A stretch of DNA of 64,000 bases from Chloroflexota bacterium (lineage in GTDB: Bacteria > Chloroflexota > Anaerolineae > UBA4142), in NCBI GenBank assembly GCA_016219275.1, contig JACRBM010000088.1, forward strand, positions 102,431 through 166,430, given 5' to 3'. The notes beneath the pieces were generated by a model. It was given only the letters and a program-made list of their open reading frames with translations. It did no database searches and was not told the DNA's origin. Below, piece after piece: positions 57,936 to 64,000 of the stretch. Each line of letters begins with the position of its first letter. Position 1 is the first letter of the stretch. The translations under genes and the position numbers were made by a program.

Positions 57936-58840
57936 AAGCGCGTTGCGCGATTGGAATCCTCACGTGCCTGCTCGCGCTCGTGATGTTCGCGCCGCGCGCA
58001 ACGTACGGCGCATCGCCCATCGTCTCCACGCGGTTTGCGATCATCGGCGATTTCGGCTTGGCGGGCGCGGCGGAGAACGACGTCGCGAATCTCGTCACGA
58101 GTTGGAATCCGGAATTCATCGCGACAGTGGGCGACAACAATTATCCGCTCGGCGCGGCGGCGACGATTGACGCGAACATCGGACAGTACTATCACGATTT
58201 CATCGCGCCGTACACCGGCAGTTATGGTGCGGGCGCGGCGACGAATCGTTTCTATCCCACACCGGGCAATCACGATTGGTACACCGCGAACGCGCAACCG
58301 TACCTCGATTATTTCACGCTTCCCGGCAATGAACGCTATTACGATTTCGTCTGGGGCAACGTTCACTTGTTCATGCTCGACAGCGACGCGAACGAACCGG
58401 ACGGTATCACGAGCGTTTCAACACAGGCAACCTGGTTGCAATCCCGGCTTGGCGCTTCGACCGCGCGCTGGAAGTTAGTGCTGTTGCATCACGCGCCGTA
58501 TTCATCGTCCAGCGCGCATGGCTCGAATCCAACGCTGCAGTGGAACTATGCCGGCTGGGGCGCAAGCGCGGTGATTGCCGGACACGATCACACGTACGAA
58601 CGCATCTTGAAAAATGGATTGCCGTACTTTGTGAATGGTTTGGGTGGATACCCAGGTATCTATGGTTTCAAGGCGACGCCCGAAACGGGGAGCGCGGTTC
58701 GGTACAACGCGGATTTTGGCGCGCTGCGCGTGTCCGCCAGCGATGCGAACATCACGTTTGAATTCATCAATCGCGCTGGCGCGGTCATTGATACGTACTC
58801 GTTGAACAAGGTGTACTATTTTCCACTCATTGCACGATAG
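57932..58840 (+). CDS. secreted metallophosphoesterase (calcineurin/purple acid phosphatase-like)
   Basis: 302 residues. Signal peptide MKARCAIGILTCLLALVMFA cleaved near TYGAS. Metal-binding blocks in order: FAIIGDFGLAGAAENDV (D-x-G-replacement), ATVGDNNYPLGAA (G-D-N-N), TPGNHDWY (G-N-H-D), LLHHAPYSSS (H) and IAGHDHTYER (G-H-D-H). This is the purple-acid-phosphatase-like order for a dinuclear metal phosphoesterase working outside the cell. The C-terminus VYYFPLIAR resembles the tail of the glycosidase at 47728. ATG 57932 overlaps the zinc-ribbon stop. The next gene follows after 9 nt. Confidence 0.9.
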   Translation: MKARCAIGILTCLLALVMFAPRATYGASPIVSTRFAIIGDFGLAGAAENDVANLVTSWNPEFIATVGDNNYPLGAAATIDANIGQYYHDFIAPYTGSYGAGAATNRFYPTPGNHDWYTANAQPYLDYFTLPGNERYYDFVWGNVHLFMLDSDANEPDGITSVSTQATWLQSRLGASTARWKLVLLHHAPYSSSSAHGSNPTLQWNYAGWGASAVIAGHDHTYERILKNGLPYFVNGLGGYPGIYGFKATPETGSAVRYNADFGALRVSASDANITFEFINRAGAVIDTYSLNKVYYFPLIAR

Positions 58841-58849
58841 GACATCACG

Positions 58850-60514
58850 ATGAAGAAAACTGGGTTGAGCGCGACGATTGTTTTACTTGTACTTGGATTG
58901 ATCTTGTTCGGTTTGCCGAACATAACCCAGGTCGCGGCGCAACGACCGCGCGGCGCGCAACTCGCCGCGCCGGTCAAGCCGGTCTCGTTCGACGGCGATG
59001 TGCGCGCGTTGCCGCGTCCGCGCGCGCCGGAAGCCGCGATCGAAATGCCGCGCCCGCGTCGCGCGACGACGACGCTGCCAACTCTGCGCGCGCTGACCGA
59101 TCCTGTACGCCAACGTACATCGAACGCTCCGCGCGCGGCAACGTCGCCGCTCCGCAGTTTCAAGGGACTCGACCGCGTGAACTGGGGTGCCGGTTGGCCC
59201 TCCGATCCGAACGGCGATGTCGGACCGAATCATTACATCCAAATGGTCAACACGTCGGTCGGCATTTACGCGAAAGATGGAACGCAACTCGCGGCGTTTC
59301 GACTCAACACATTTTTCAGCAACGCGCCTGCGCCGTGCAACACGAGTAATCGCGGCGACGTGATCGTGCTGTACGACGCATCGGTGGATCGGTGGATCGT
59401 CAGCGATTTCGCGTGGACCAACATTGACAATGGACCGTACTATGAGTGCATCGCGGTCTCCAAGACCGGCGATCCCGTGTCGGGTGGATGGTGGCAGTAC
59501 GCCTTGCTCGCGCATTCCAGTTTCTTGAACGATTATCCCAAACTGGGTGTGTGGCGCGATGGCATCTACATGTCGGCGAATCTGTTCGATATTTTCGGCG
59601 GCGGCGCATTTGGCATTGACGAAGGGATTCGCGTGTGGGCGCTCAATCGCAACGAGTTGATCAACGGGTCAACCCTCAACGCGGTTTATTTCGATCTTGC
59701 GCCCGGGTACAACACGCTTTTGCCGGCAAATGTGCGCGGCGCGATGCCGCCCGGCGGTACGCCGGAATTTTTCGCGACGATCCGCGAATCCAACGCGTTC
59801 GTGTTTTGGAAATTTGCCGCCGACTGGAATACGCCGCTCAATTCGACATTCACCGGTCCCATCACGCGGACGGTCGCGGATTTTGTGATGCCGTGCGGTG
59901 CGGCGACGATCTATGCGTGTGTGCCGCAACTCAACGGCGAGGGGTTGGACGGACTGGGGGATCGCTTGATGATGCAGTTGCAGTACCGCAACATCGCGGG
60001 CACAGAATCATTGTGGGCGAATCACACCGTTGCCGCCGACGCGAACGTCGGCACACCGACCGGCATTCGCTGGTACGAGATTCGCGATCCCAACGGCGCG
60101 GCGAGTGTGTATCAGCAAAGCACGTTTCAACCCGATTCCAATTATCGTTGGATGGGGGGGCTGGCGGTGGATCAATTCGGCAACATGGCGCTGGGTTACA
60201 GTGTTTCGTCCGCGAGCATGTATCCGGCGATTCGTTACACGGGGCGACTCGCGAGCGATCCGCTCAACACGTTGACCCAGGGTGAGATTTCGCTGATCGA
60301 TGGAACGGGCGCGCAGATCAACGGTTTCAATCGCTGGGGCGATTACTCGGCGATGACCGTTGACCCGGTAGACGATTGCACGTTCTGGTACACGAATCAA
60401 TACTATGAAACGACGAGCAATCTTTGGCAAACGCGCATCGGCTCATTCATGTTGCCCGGTTGTCCACACATCTACTATTTGATTCCGATTCTCAAGAACG
60501 AGATACCGCATTGA
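58850..60514 (+). CDS. large secreted protein, beta-rich, unknown function
   Basis: 554 residues. Signal peptide (ATIVLLVLGLILFGLPNITQ, cleavage near VAAQ), a Pro/Arg-rich stretch to about 105, then FKGLDRVNWGAGWPSDPNGD and VGPNHYIQMVNTSVGIYAKD, the start of a repeated beta fold. Later VDRWIVSDFAW, GGWWQYALLAHSS and the C-terminal VDDCTFWYTNQYYETTS with WQTRIGSFMLPGC. Similar proteins are annotated as hypothetical secreted or propeller-like proteins in environmental bacteria; catalytic residues are not evident. The C-terminus IYYLIPILKNEIPH again has aromatic residues followed by P-I. Coupled in position with the phosphoesterase. Confidence 0.72.
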   Translation: MKKTGLSATIVLLVLGLILFGLPNITQVAAQRPRGAQLAAPVKPVSFDGDVRALPRPRAPEAAIEMPRPRRATTTLPTLRALTDPVRQRTSNAPRAATSPLRSFKGLDRVNWGAGWPSDPNGDVGPNHYIQMVNTSVGIYAKDGTQLAAFRLNTFFSNAPAPCNTSNRGDVIVLYDASVDRWIVSDFAWTNIDNGPYYECIAVSKTGDPVSGGWWQYALLAHSSFLNDYPKLGVWRDGIYMSANLFDIFGGGAFGIDEGIRVWALNRNELINGSTLNAVYFDLAPGYNTLLPANVRGAMPPGGTPEFFATIRESNAFVFWKFAADWNTPLNSTFTGPITRTVADFVMPCGAATIYACVPQLNGEGLDGLGDRLMMQLQYRNIAGTESLWANHTVAADANVGTPTGIRWYEIRDPNGAASVYQQSTFQPDSNYRWMGGLAVDQFGNMALGYSVSSASMYPAIRYTGRLASDPLNTLTQGEISLIDGTGAQINGFNRWGDYSAMTVDPVDDCTFWYTNQYYETTSNLWQTRIGSFMLPGCPHIYYLIPILKNEIPH

Positions 60515-60557
60515 TGGGGAACGCGCCGGCGAGCGTTCTCTACATCAATATGCGCGA

Positions 60558-61112
60558 TTATGCTTGTTGCGCCAACGCGCGCAACTGCACGTACCCGTCA
60601 TCGCCGATCACGCGGCGCAACTCGGTTTCGAATTGCTCGAACAGCCAGTGTTCTTGATCGGACTCGACGAGGCATGTGTCGTATGCCTTGATGTCAACTC
60701 CGATCTCGGTGACATTGATGGCAATGTCAATCAAGGTCAACGGGAACATCCGGCAAAAGTACGGCTTGAGTTCTTCGATCTTGATGCCGTGTTCCAGCGC
60801 GTACGAGTGGATCGCGCACAATTTGTTCCGCATCCGAAACCAACAATGTTCATGCGGCGTATCGGGCTGATACACGGGAGTCGAGAGATAGGACGGACGC
60901 GACAAATCCCACTTGGCAAAATCGAACGGCTCGACCAAGTACGGTTGAAGTGCGTCGCCGAGCTGGACGATGCGTTGCGCGTCGTAGAGCGTCAGAAAGA
61001 CACCTTCCGCGCAACAGTCGGCGCTGCAGGTGTTGTCTGTGCAGTGTCTCCGCAATTTGCGTTTCTCGATGAATTCGGGAGAAAGACGATGAGGACCGAT
61101 CAAGATAGGCAT
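60558..61112 (-). CDS. DUF3109/YkgJ-like cysteine-cluster protein
   Basis: 184 residues. Cys pattern: C-T-D-N-T-C-S-A-D-C-C near residues 24-34, HCWFRMRNKLCAIHSYALEH in the middle and KPYFCRMFPLTLIDI further on, a layout of DUF3109 and the related YkgJ family that probably coordinates zinc or an iron-sulfur cluster. No signal peptide or membrane segment. Function is unknown. It has its own promoter and is convergent with the secreted-protein gene at 58850; only 43 nt separate the two stops. Confidence 0.8.
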   Translation of the reverse strand: MPILIGPHRLSPEFIEKRKLRRHCTDNTCSADCCAEGVFLTLYDAQRIVQLGDALQPYLVEPFDFAKWDLSRPSYLSTPVYQPDTPHEHCWFRMRNKLCAIHSYALEHGIKIEELKPYFCRMFPLTLIDIAINVTEIGVDIKAYDTCLVESDQEHWLFEQFETELRRVIGDDGYVQLRALAQQA

Positions 61113-61156
61113 AGTGCTCCAGTAGTTAGAATGATGTTGAGCGTACGATGGCGCAC

Positions 61157-61184
61157 ATTATAAGGAAAATCATCGGCGCGTCAA
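61157..61184 (-). promoter_or_regulatory. promoter of the DUF3109 gene
   Basis: Minus strand TTGACG (61184-61179), 16-nt spacer, TATAAT (61162-61157). The leader to the ATG at 61112 is about 40 nt. Confidence 0.6.
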
Positions 61185-61190
61185 ACGAAA

Positions 61191-62195
61191 TCAACGTGAC
61201 AACAGGGCGCGGTTGATTTCGCGCGCCAAGCCAGGACCGCGATAGACCAAGCCGGTGTACACTTGAATCAAGTGTGCGCCGGCGTTTAATTTCTCAATCG
61301 CATCGCGCGCGCGCGCGATGCCGCCCACGCCGATGATCGGCAACTTGCCGTCAGTGCGTTCCGCGATGTACCGAATCACTTGCGTTGCGCGCACGCGTAA
61401 CGGCGCGCCGCTCAGTCCGCCGGTTTCATTCACGCGATTCGAAACACCGTCGCGGCTCAAGGTCGTGTTCGTCGCGATGACGCCGTCCACGCCGGCATCG
61501 CGAATCGCGGACAGCACATCGTCAATCTCGGCATCGTTCAAGTCCGGCGCGATCTTGACGAGGAGTGGCACGCGCGGCGACAATTGATTGCGCGTCGCGA
61601 CGACCGCGCGAAGCAAATCGCGAATCGCCTCGCGTGATTGCAACTGGCGCAAACCCGGCGTGTTCGGACTGCTCACGTTGATCGCGACGTAATCGGCTTG
61701 CGAATGCATGTGGCGCAACAATTCACAGTATTCGTCCGCCGCGCGTTCGAGCGGCGTTTCCTTGTTCTTGCCGATGTTCACGCCGATTCGCGCATCCGTG
61801 CGCGCGAGTTTCAGCGCGTCCACCCCGTCGCTCGGAAAACCCATGCGATTGATCAACGCGTTCGATTCAGGAATGCGAAAAATGCGCGGGCGCGGATTCC
61901 CAGGTTGTGGTCGCAGGGTCACGGTGCCGACTTCGATGTGACCAAAGCCGAGCGCGTTCAATCCCCGCACCGCGATGCCGTTCTTGTCGTACCCCGCCGC
62001 GAGTCCGACCGGATTTTTGAACTGGACGCCGAACGCTTCGACAAGCAGACGCGGATCGTTGACCTCGAACATCGCGCGGAGCAACGCGCGCGTCGGCGCA
62101 AAATCGCCACCACAGCGCAACAATCCCAGCGTGAGGTGATGCGCTTGTTCGGGGTCAAGTCGAAAAAGGAGCGAACGGAAGAGTGAGTAGTTCAT
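61191..62195 (-). CDS. pyrD: dihydroorotate dehydrogenase (quinone), class 2
   Basis: 334 residues. Starts MNYSLFRSLLFRLDPEQAHH, the class 2 helical extension that meets the membrane and quinone. FMN barrel blocks: VGLAAGYDKNGIAVRGLNAL, GHIEVGTVTLRPQPGNPRPR, INRMGFPSDGVD, VAINVSSPNTPGLRQLQ with the catalytic Ser, VKIAPDLND, TNTTLSRDGV, ETGGLSG and IIGVGGI. It oxidises dihydroorotate and passes electrons to menaquinone. ATG 62195 is used because upstream sequence is repeat. Directly downstream of the PyrF-PyrE gene on the same strand, forming a pyrimidine operon. Confidence 0.95.
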   Translation of the reverse strand: MNYSLFRSLLFRLDPEQAHHLTLGLLRCGGDFAPTRALLRAMFEVNDPRLLVEAFGVQFKNPVGLAAGYDKNGIAVRGLNALGFGHIEVGTVTLRPQPGNPRPRIFRIPESNALINRMGFPSDGVDALKLARTDARIGVNIGKNKETPLERAADEYCELLRHMHSQADYVAINVSSPNTPGLRQLQSREAIRDLLRAVVATRNQLSPRVPLLVKIAPDLNDAEIDDVLSAIRDAGVDGVIATNTTLSRDGVSNRVNETGGLSGAPLRVRATQVIRYIAERTDGKLPIIGVGGIARARDAIEKLNAGAHLIQVYTGLVYRGPGLAREINRALLSR

Positions 62196-62217
62196 CGTAG
62201 AGCTCGAGTTCCGTTTG

Positions 62218-62306
62218 AAGATGGAAACGAGGGAAATAAGGGAAACACCGATTCCTTGAGTTCCCTCTGTTCCCTTATTTCCCTCATCTCCTTCATTTCC
62301 TTTTTG
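62218..62306. repeat. inverted array of the GAAATAAGGGAA/TTCCCTTATTTC family
   Basis: GAAACGAGGGAAATAAGGGAA (62226-62246) faces TTCCCTCTGTTCCCTTATTTC and CTTCATTTCC. It fills the pyrF-pyrE/pyrD gap and overlaps the last codons of the fusion. Confidence 0.85.
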
Positions 62307-63681
62307 CAACAAATGCTTTCACTTGCTCGTACTGTTCGGCGGTAATCGCGTTCGTGTTGCGCCATTCTTCGAGCAATTCGGAAATCGTCGTGACGGCGTG
62401 GAGTTGATAACCGCGCGCGCCGAGCATTTCGCGCGCGCCTTGCTCGCGATCAATCAACACGATAATGTCGCGCACGCGCAAACCTGCGCTCGTCAGTTTT
62501 TCAATCGCCTCGATTTTCGTGTCGCCGGTCGTCGCGAGATCGTCAATCACCGCGATGGTTTCGCCTGCGCGATATTCGCCCTCGATGGTCGCGCGCGTGC
62601 CGTACTCTTTCGCTTCGCGCCGCGCGTAGATGAGCGGACGCTTCATCGCGAGCGAGACCGCCGTTGCAATCGGCAAGCCGGCGTACGGAATGCCGGCAAG
62701 GCGATCAAATTGCAACGCGCGTAATTTTTCCGCGTACGCGCGCGCGACGCGTTGCAAAATTTCCGGATGGGTGATGAGTCGTCGCAAATCGAGATAGATC
62801 GGCGAGACCATCCCAGACTTGAGTGTGAATGCGCCGAACCGCACACACTCGGATGTGATGAGATCGCGCGCAAGCACTCCCACCCCTACCCCGCTTGCGC
62901 GCCGCTCCGCAGGGGAGGGAGAACGTTGAGCATTGATTTCATCGCGGAGTTTTTGCGCGGCGGCGCGCGGGTCGGGCGCGTTCGCGATGGCGCGCGAGAC
63001 GTTGATGAGCAACCCCAGTCCATCCGCGCGCAGACCGGCTTGGAGCGTGCGTTGCAAATCGCCGCCCTGCGCGCCGATGCCTGGGACGAGAAACCACAGG
63101 TCGGGCGCGATGGCGCGCACACGCGCGAGACTCGCCGGGTCGGTTGCGCCGACGACCAAGCCCATGTTGCCCGGCGCGTTCCACGTTTGCGCGCGTTCGG
63201 CGACGATTTCGTAGAGCGCGCGCCCATCTACGTCGAGCGATTGAAACTCGTCCGCGCCGGGGTTCGACGTTTTGCACAGCACGAATGCGCCGCGTTCCGG
63301 TCGCGCGAGGAATGGCGCGAGCGCATCGCCGCCGAGGTACGGACTAACCGTGAGCGCGTGCGCGCCGAGCGTGTCGAACGTCGCGCGCGCGTACGCGTCC
63401 GCCGTGTCCGCAATGTCGCCGCGTTTCGCGTCGAGAATCACCGGGATGCCGGCTGGCACGCGCGCGATCACGTCGCGCAACGCGGCGATGCCCTCCGCGC
63501 CCCATACTTCAAAGAACGCGCTGTTCGGCTTGAACGCCGCGGTAAATTCCGCCGTCGCGTCAATCAAGCGAAAACATTCATCGCGCAATGCCGTGACATC
63601 GCGCGCGCGCGGATCGAGACCGACGCAGAGGAGCGAGTTCGCGGCGACAACGCGCGCGGTGAGAAAATCGATAAAGTTCAT
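62293..63681 (-). CDS. bifunctional orotidine-5'-phosphate decarboxylase / orotate phosphoribosyltransferase (PyrF-PyrE fusion)
   Basis: 462 residues. PyrF half (1-265): LLCVGLDPRARDV, AAFKPNSAFFEVWG and the catalytic ILDAKRGDIADTADAYA, then FLVPGIGAQGGDLQ. PyrE half (about 285-462): FTLKSGMVSPIYLDLRRLIT, AGIPYAGLPIATAVSLAMKR, EGEYRAGETIAVIDDLATTG with the PRPP loop, then DTKIEAI. The last two steps of UMP synthesis are thus joined, in the order opposite to eukaryotic UMP synthase. The linker residues NAQRSPSPAERRASGVGVGV are encoded by a repeat at 62876-62931. ATG 63681 has AGGTGG upstream. PyrD follows. Confidence 0.94.
   Translation of the reverse strand: MNFIDFLTARVVAANSLLCVGLDPRARDVTALRDECFRLIDATAEFTAAFKPNSAFFEVWGAEGIAALRDVIARVPAGIPVILDAKRGDIADTADAYARATFDTLGAHALTVSPYLGGDALAPFLARPERGAFVLCKTSNPGADEFQSLDVDGRALYEIVAERAQTWNAPGNMGLVVGATDPASLARVRAIAPDLWFLVPGIGAQGGDLQRTLQAGLRADGLGLLINVSRAIANAPDPRAAAQKLRDEINAQRSPSPAERRASGVGVGVLARDLITSECVRFGAFTLKSGMVSPIYLDLRRLITHPEILQRVARAYAEKLRALQFDRLAGIPYAGLPIATAVSLAMKRPLIYARREAKEYGTRATIEGEYRAGETIAVIDDLATTGDTKIEAIEKLTSAGLRVRDIIVLIDREQGAREMLGARGYQLHAVTTISELLEEWRNTNAITAEQYEQVKAFVAKRK
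62876..62931. repeat. CTCCCACCCC/AGGGGAGGGAG repeat in frame at the PyrF-PyrE linker
   Basis: CACTCCCACCCCTACCCCGC faces CTCCGCAGGGGAGGGAG; the sequence runs stop-free through the linker. Confidence 0.7.
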
Positions 63682-63693
63682 GCGCCACCTACT

Positions 63694-63716
63694 CAATTAC
63701 GCAATACGCAATAGTA
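63694..63716. repeat. short GCAATAC-family element upstream of pyrF-pyrE
   Basis: ATTACGCAATACGCAATAG, a single arm of the family seen at 26580 and 42540. Confidence 0.5.
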
Positions 63717-63751
63717 CTTTACGAGTGAAATGTTTGCACAAAAAGCAAAGA

Positions 63752-63828
63752 TTATTGGACGCAGATGGACGCAGATGAACGCAGATAAATTTTTTCTGCG
63801 CTTGTCTGCGCTCGTCCGCGTCCCATCC
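63752..63828. repeat. inverted array of the GACGCAGATG family
   Basis: GGACGCAGATGGACGCAGATG (63756-63776) with AACGCAGAT faces TCTGCGCTTGTCTGCGCTCG and TCCGCGTCC. A variant of the ACGCGGAT family. Confidence 0.8.
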
Positions 63829-63878
63829 ATATTCCTTGATTGATTTCGGCTTGTCCGAGTTAGTTCTTGTTGGAAAAT

Positions 63879-64000
63879 TCAGTTTTGAGCATGACGTTTG
63901 CGGTGCCGCCGCTTGTGCAGTGTTCGGGCAATGACGACCAAGTTAGCGACCAAGATGCCCCAGCCGACCCAGCGCTCAAAGCCATCCGCGCCGTGATACG
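63879..64000 (-). mobile_element. C-terminal end of a transposase (cut by window edge)
   Basis: Minus strand, 39 residues in frame: YHGADGFERWVGWGILVANL then VVIARTLHKRRHRKRHAQN and stop TGA at 63881-63879. The G-F-E-R-W-V-G-W-G-I-L-x-x-N-L segment and basic tail match the C-terminus of ISNCY-like DDE transposases as I recall them. The rest lies beyond 64000, so it is not known if the element is intact; no terminal inverted repeat could be identified in 63830-63878. Confidence 0.55.

Noticed and set aside
63830..63878. Terminal inverted repeat of the insertion sequence
   Set aside because: Only one end is in the window, so no pair can be compared.
1..64000. CCCAGG/CCTGGG appears very often and seems to dictate codon choice
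   Set aside because: A rough count by eye gives about 60 occurrences of both orientations, close to what base composition alone predicts in 64 kb, and there is no strand bias by gene. A proper Markov-model test would be needed to reopen this.

Overview
The window looks like a chromosomal segment of an uncultured Anaerolineae-like member of the Chloroflexota (inference). The DNA is GC-rich. The substrate-binding lipoproteins carry long Pro/Thr/Ala-Lys linkers after the lipobox. An SH3 protein starts with a short domain ending in a W-x-Y-F-D-G-x-x-W motif that I recall from Chloroflexi. Secreted proteins end in Thr/Pro-rich tails or short aromatic-(L/F)-P-x-(I/V) tails. No rRNA, tRNA, CRISPR array or origin was seen.
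Layout. 1-3.9 kb (minus): start of PBP2 and a Cache-HAMP-GAF-HD-GYP sensor. 4.1-13.4 kb (plus): AprX-like subtilase with four C-terminal repeats, beta-CASP nuclease, SH3 membrane protein, DedA protein, class A PBP. 13.5-19.0 kb (minus): six-gene operon of UbiA prenyltransferase, a NitT/TauT-type ABC importer, MenG/UbiE methyltransferase and a UbiX fused to an FMN split barrel, probably late menaquinone synthesis plus uptake. 19.1-53.3 kb (plus): a long cell-wall amino-sugar and peptide salvage region. It opens with a GntR/UTRA regulator behind a perfect palindromic operator. It continues with an AnmK-MurQ fusion, NamZ, a sugar ABC importer, Gfo/Idh and UroD-like enzymes, two peptide/Opp importers, NagZ, an AmiE-like serine hydrolase, a MurK-like kinase and a SIS-domain deaminase/isomerase. 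An AT-rich DUF262-HNH (GmrSD-type) defence gene interrupts it. 53.5-60.5 kb (plus): superoxide dismutase, branched-chain 2-oxoacid dehydrogenase E1-alpha, E1-beta and E2, a small zinc ribbon, and two secreted proteins. 60.5-64 kb (minus): DUF3109 protein, PyrD, PyrF-PyrE fusion, and the end of a transposase.
Two observations stand out. First, the peptide-binding lipoprotein at 40572-42533 appears circularly permuted: the segment that normally opens the mature family 5 binding protein is found at its extreme C-terminus. Second, nearly every gap between genes is filled by a short arm of imperfect tandem units, often 7 nt long, usually followed by its reverse complement. At least 18 unrelated sequence families share this architecture. 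The same elements also sit in frame inside about ten proteins, mostly at domain linkers.
Proposed salvage logic (inference): lipoprotein NagZ trims GlcNAc outside; Opp and sugar ABC systems import fragments; signal-less NamZ and the AmiE-like hydrolase act inside; the MurK-like kinase or AnmK domain phosphorylates; the MurQ domain removes the lactyl ether; the SIS enzyme would lead to fructose-6-phosphate. NagA and E3 are not in the window. All calls rest on reading motifs by eye; no database search was possible.
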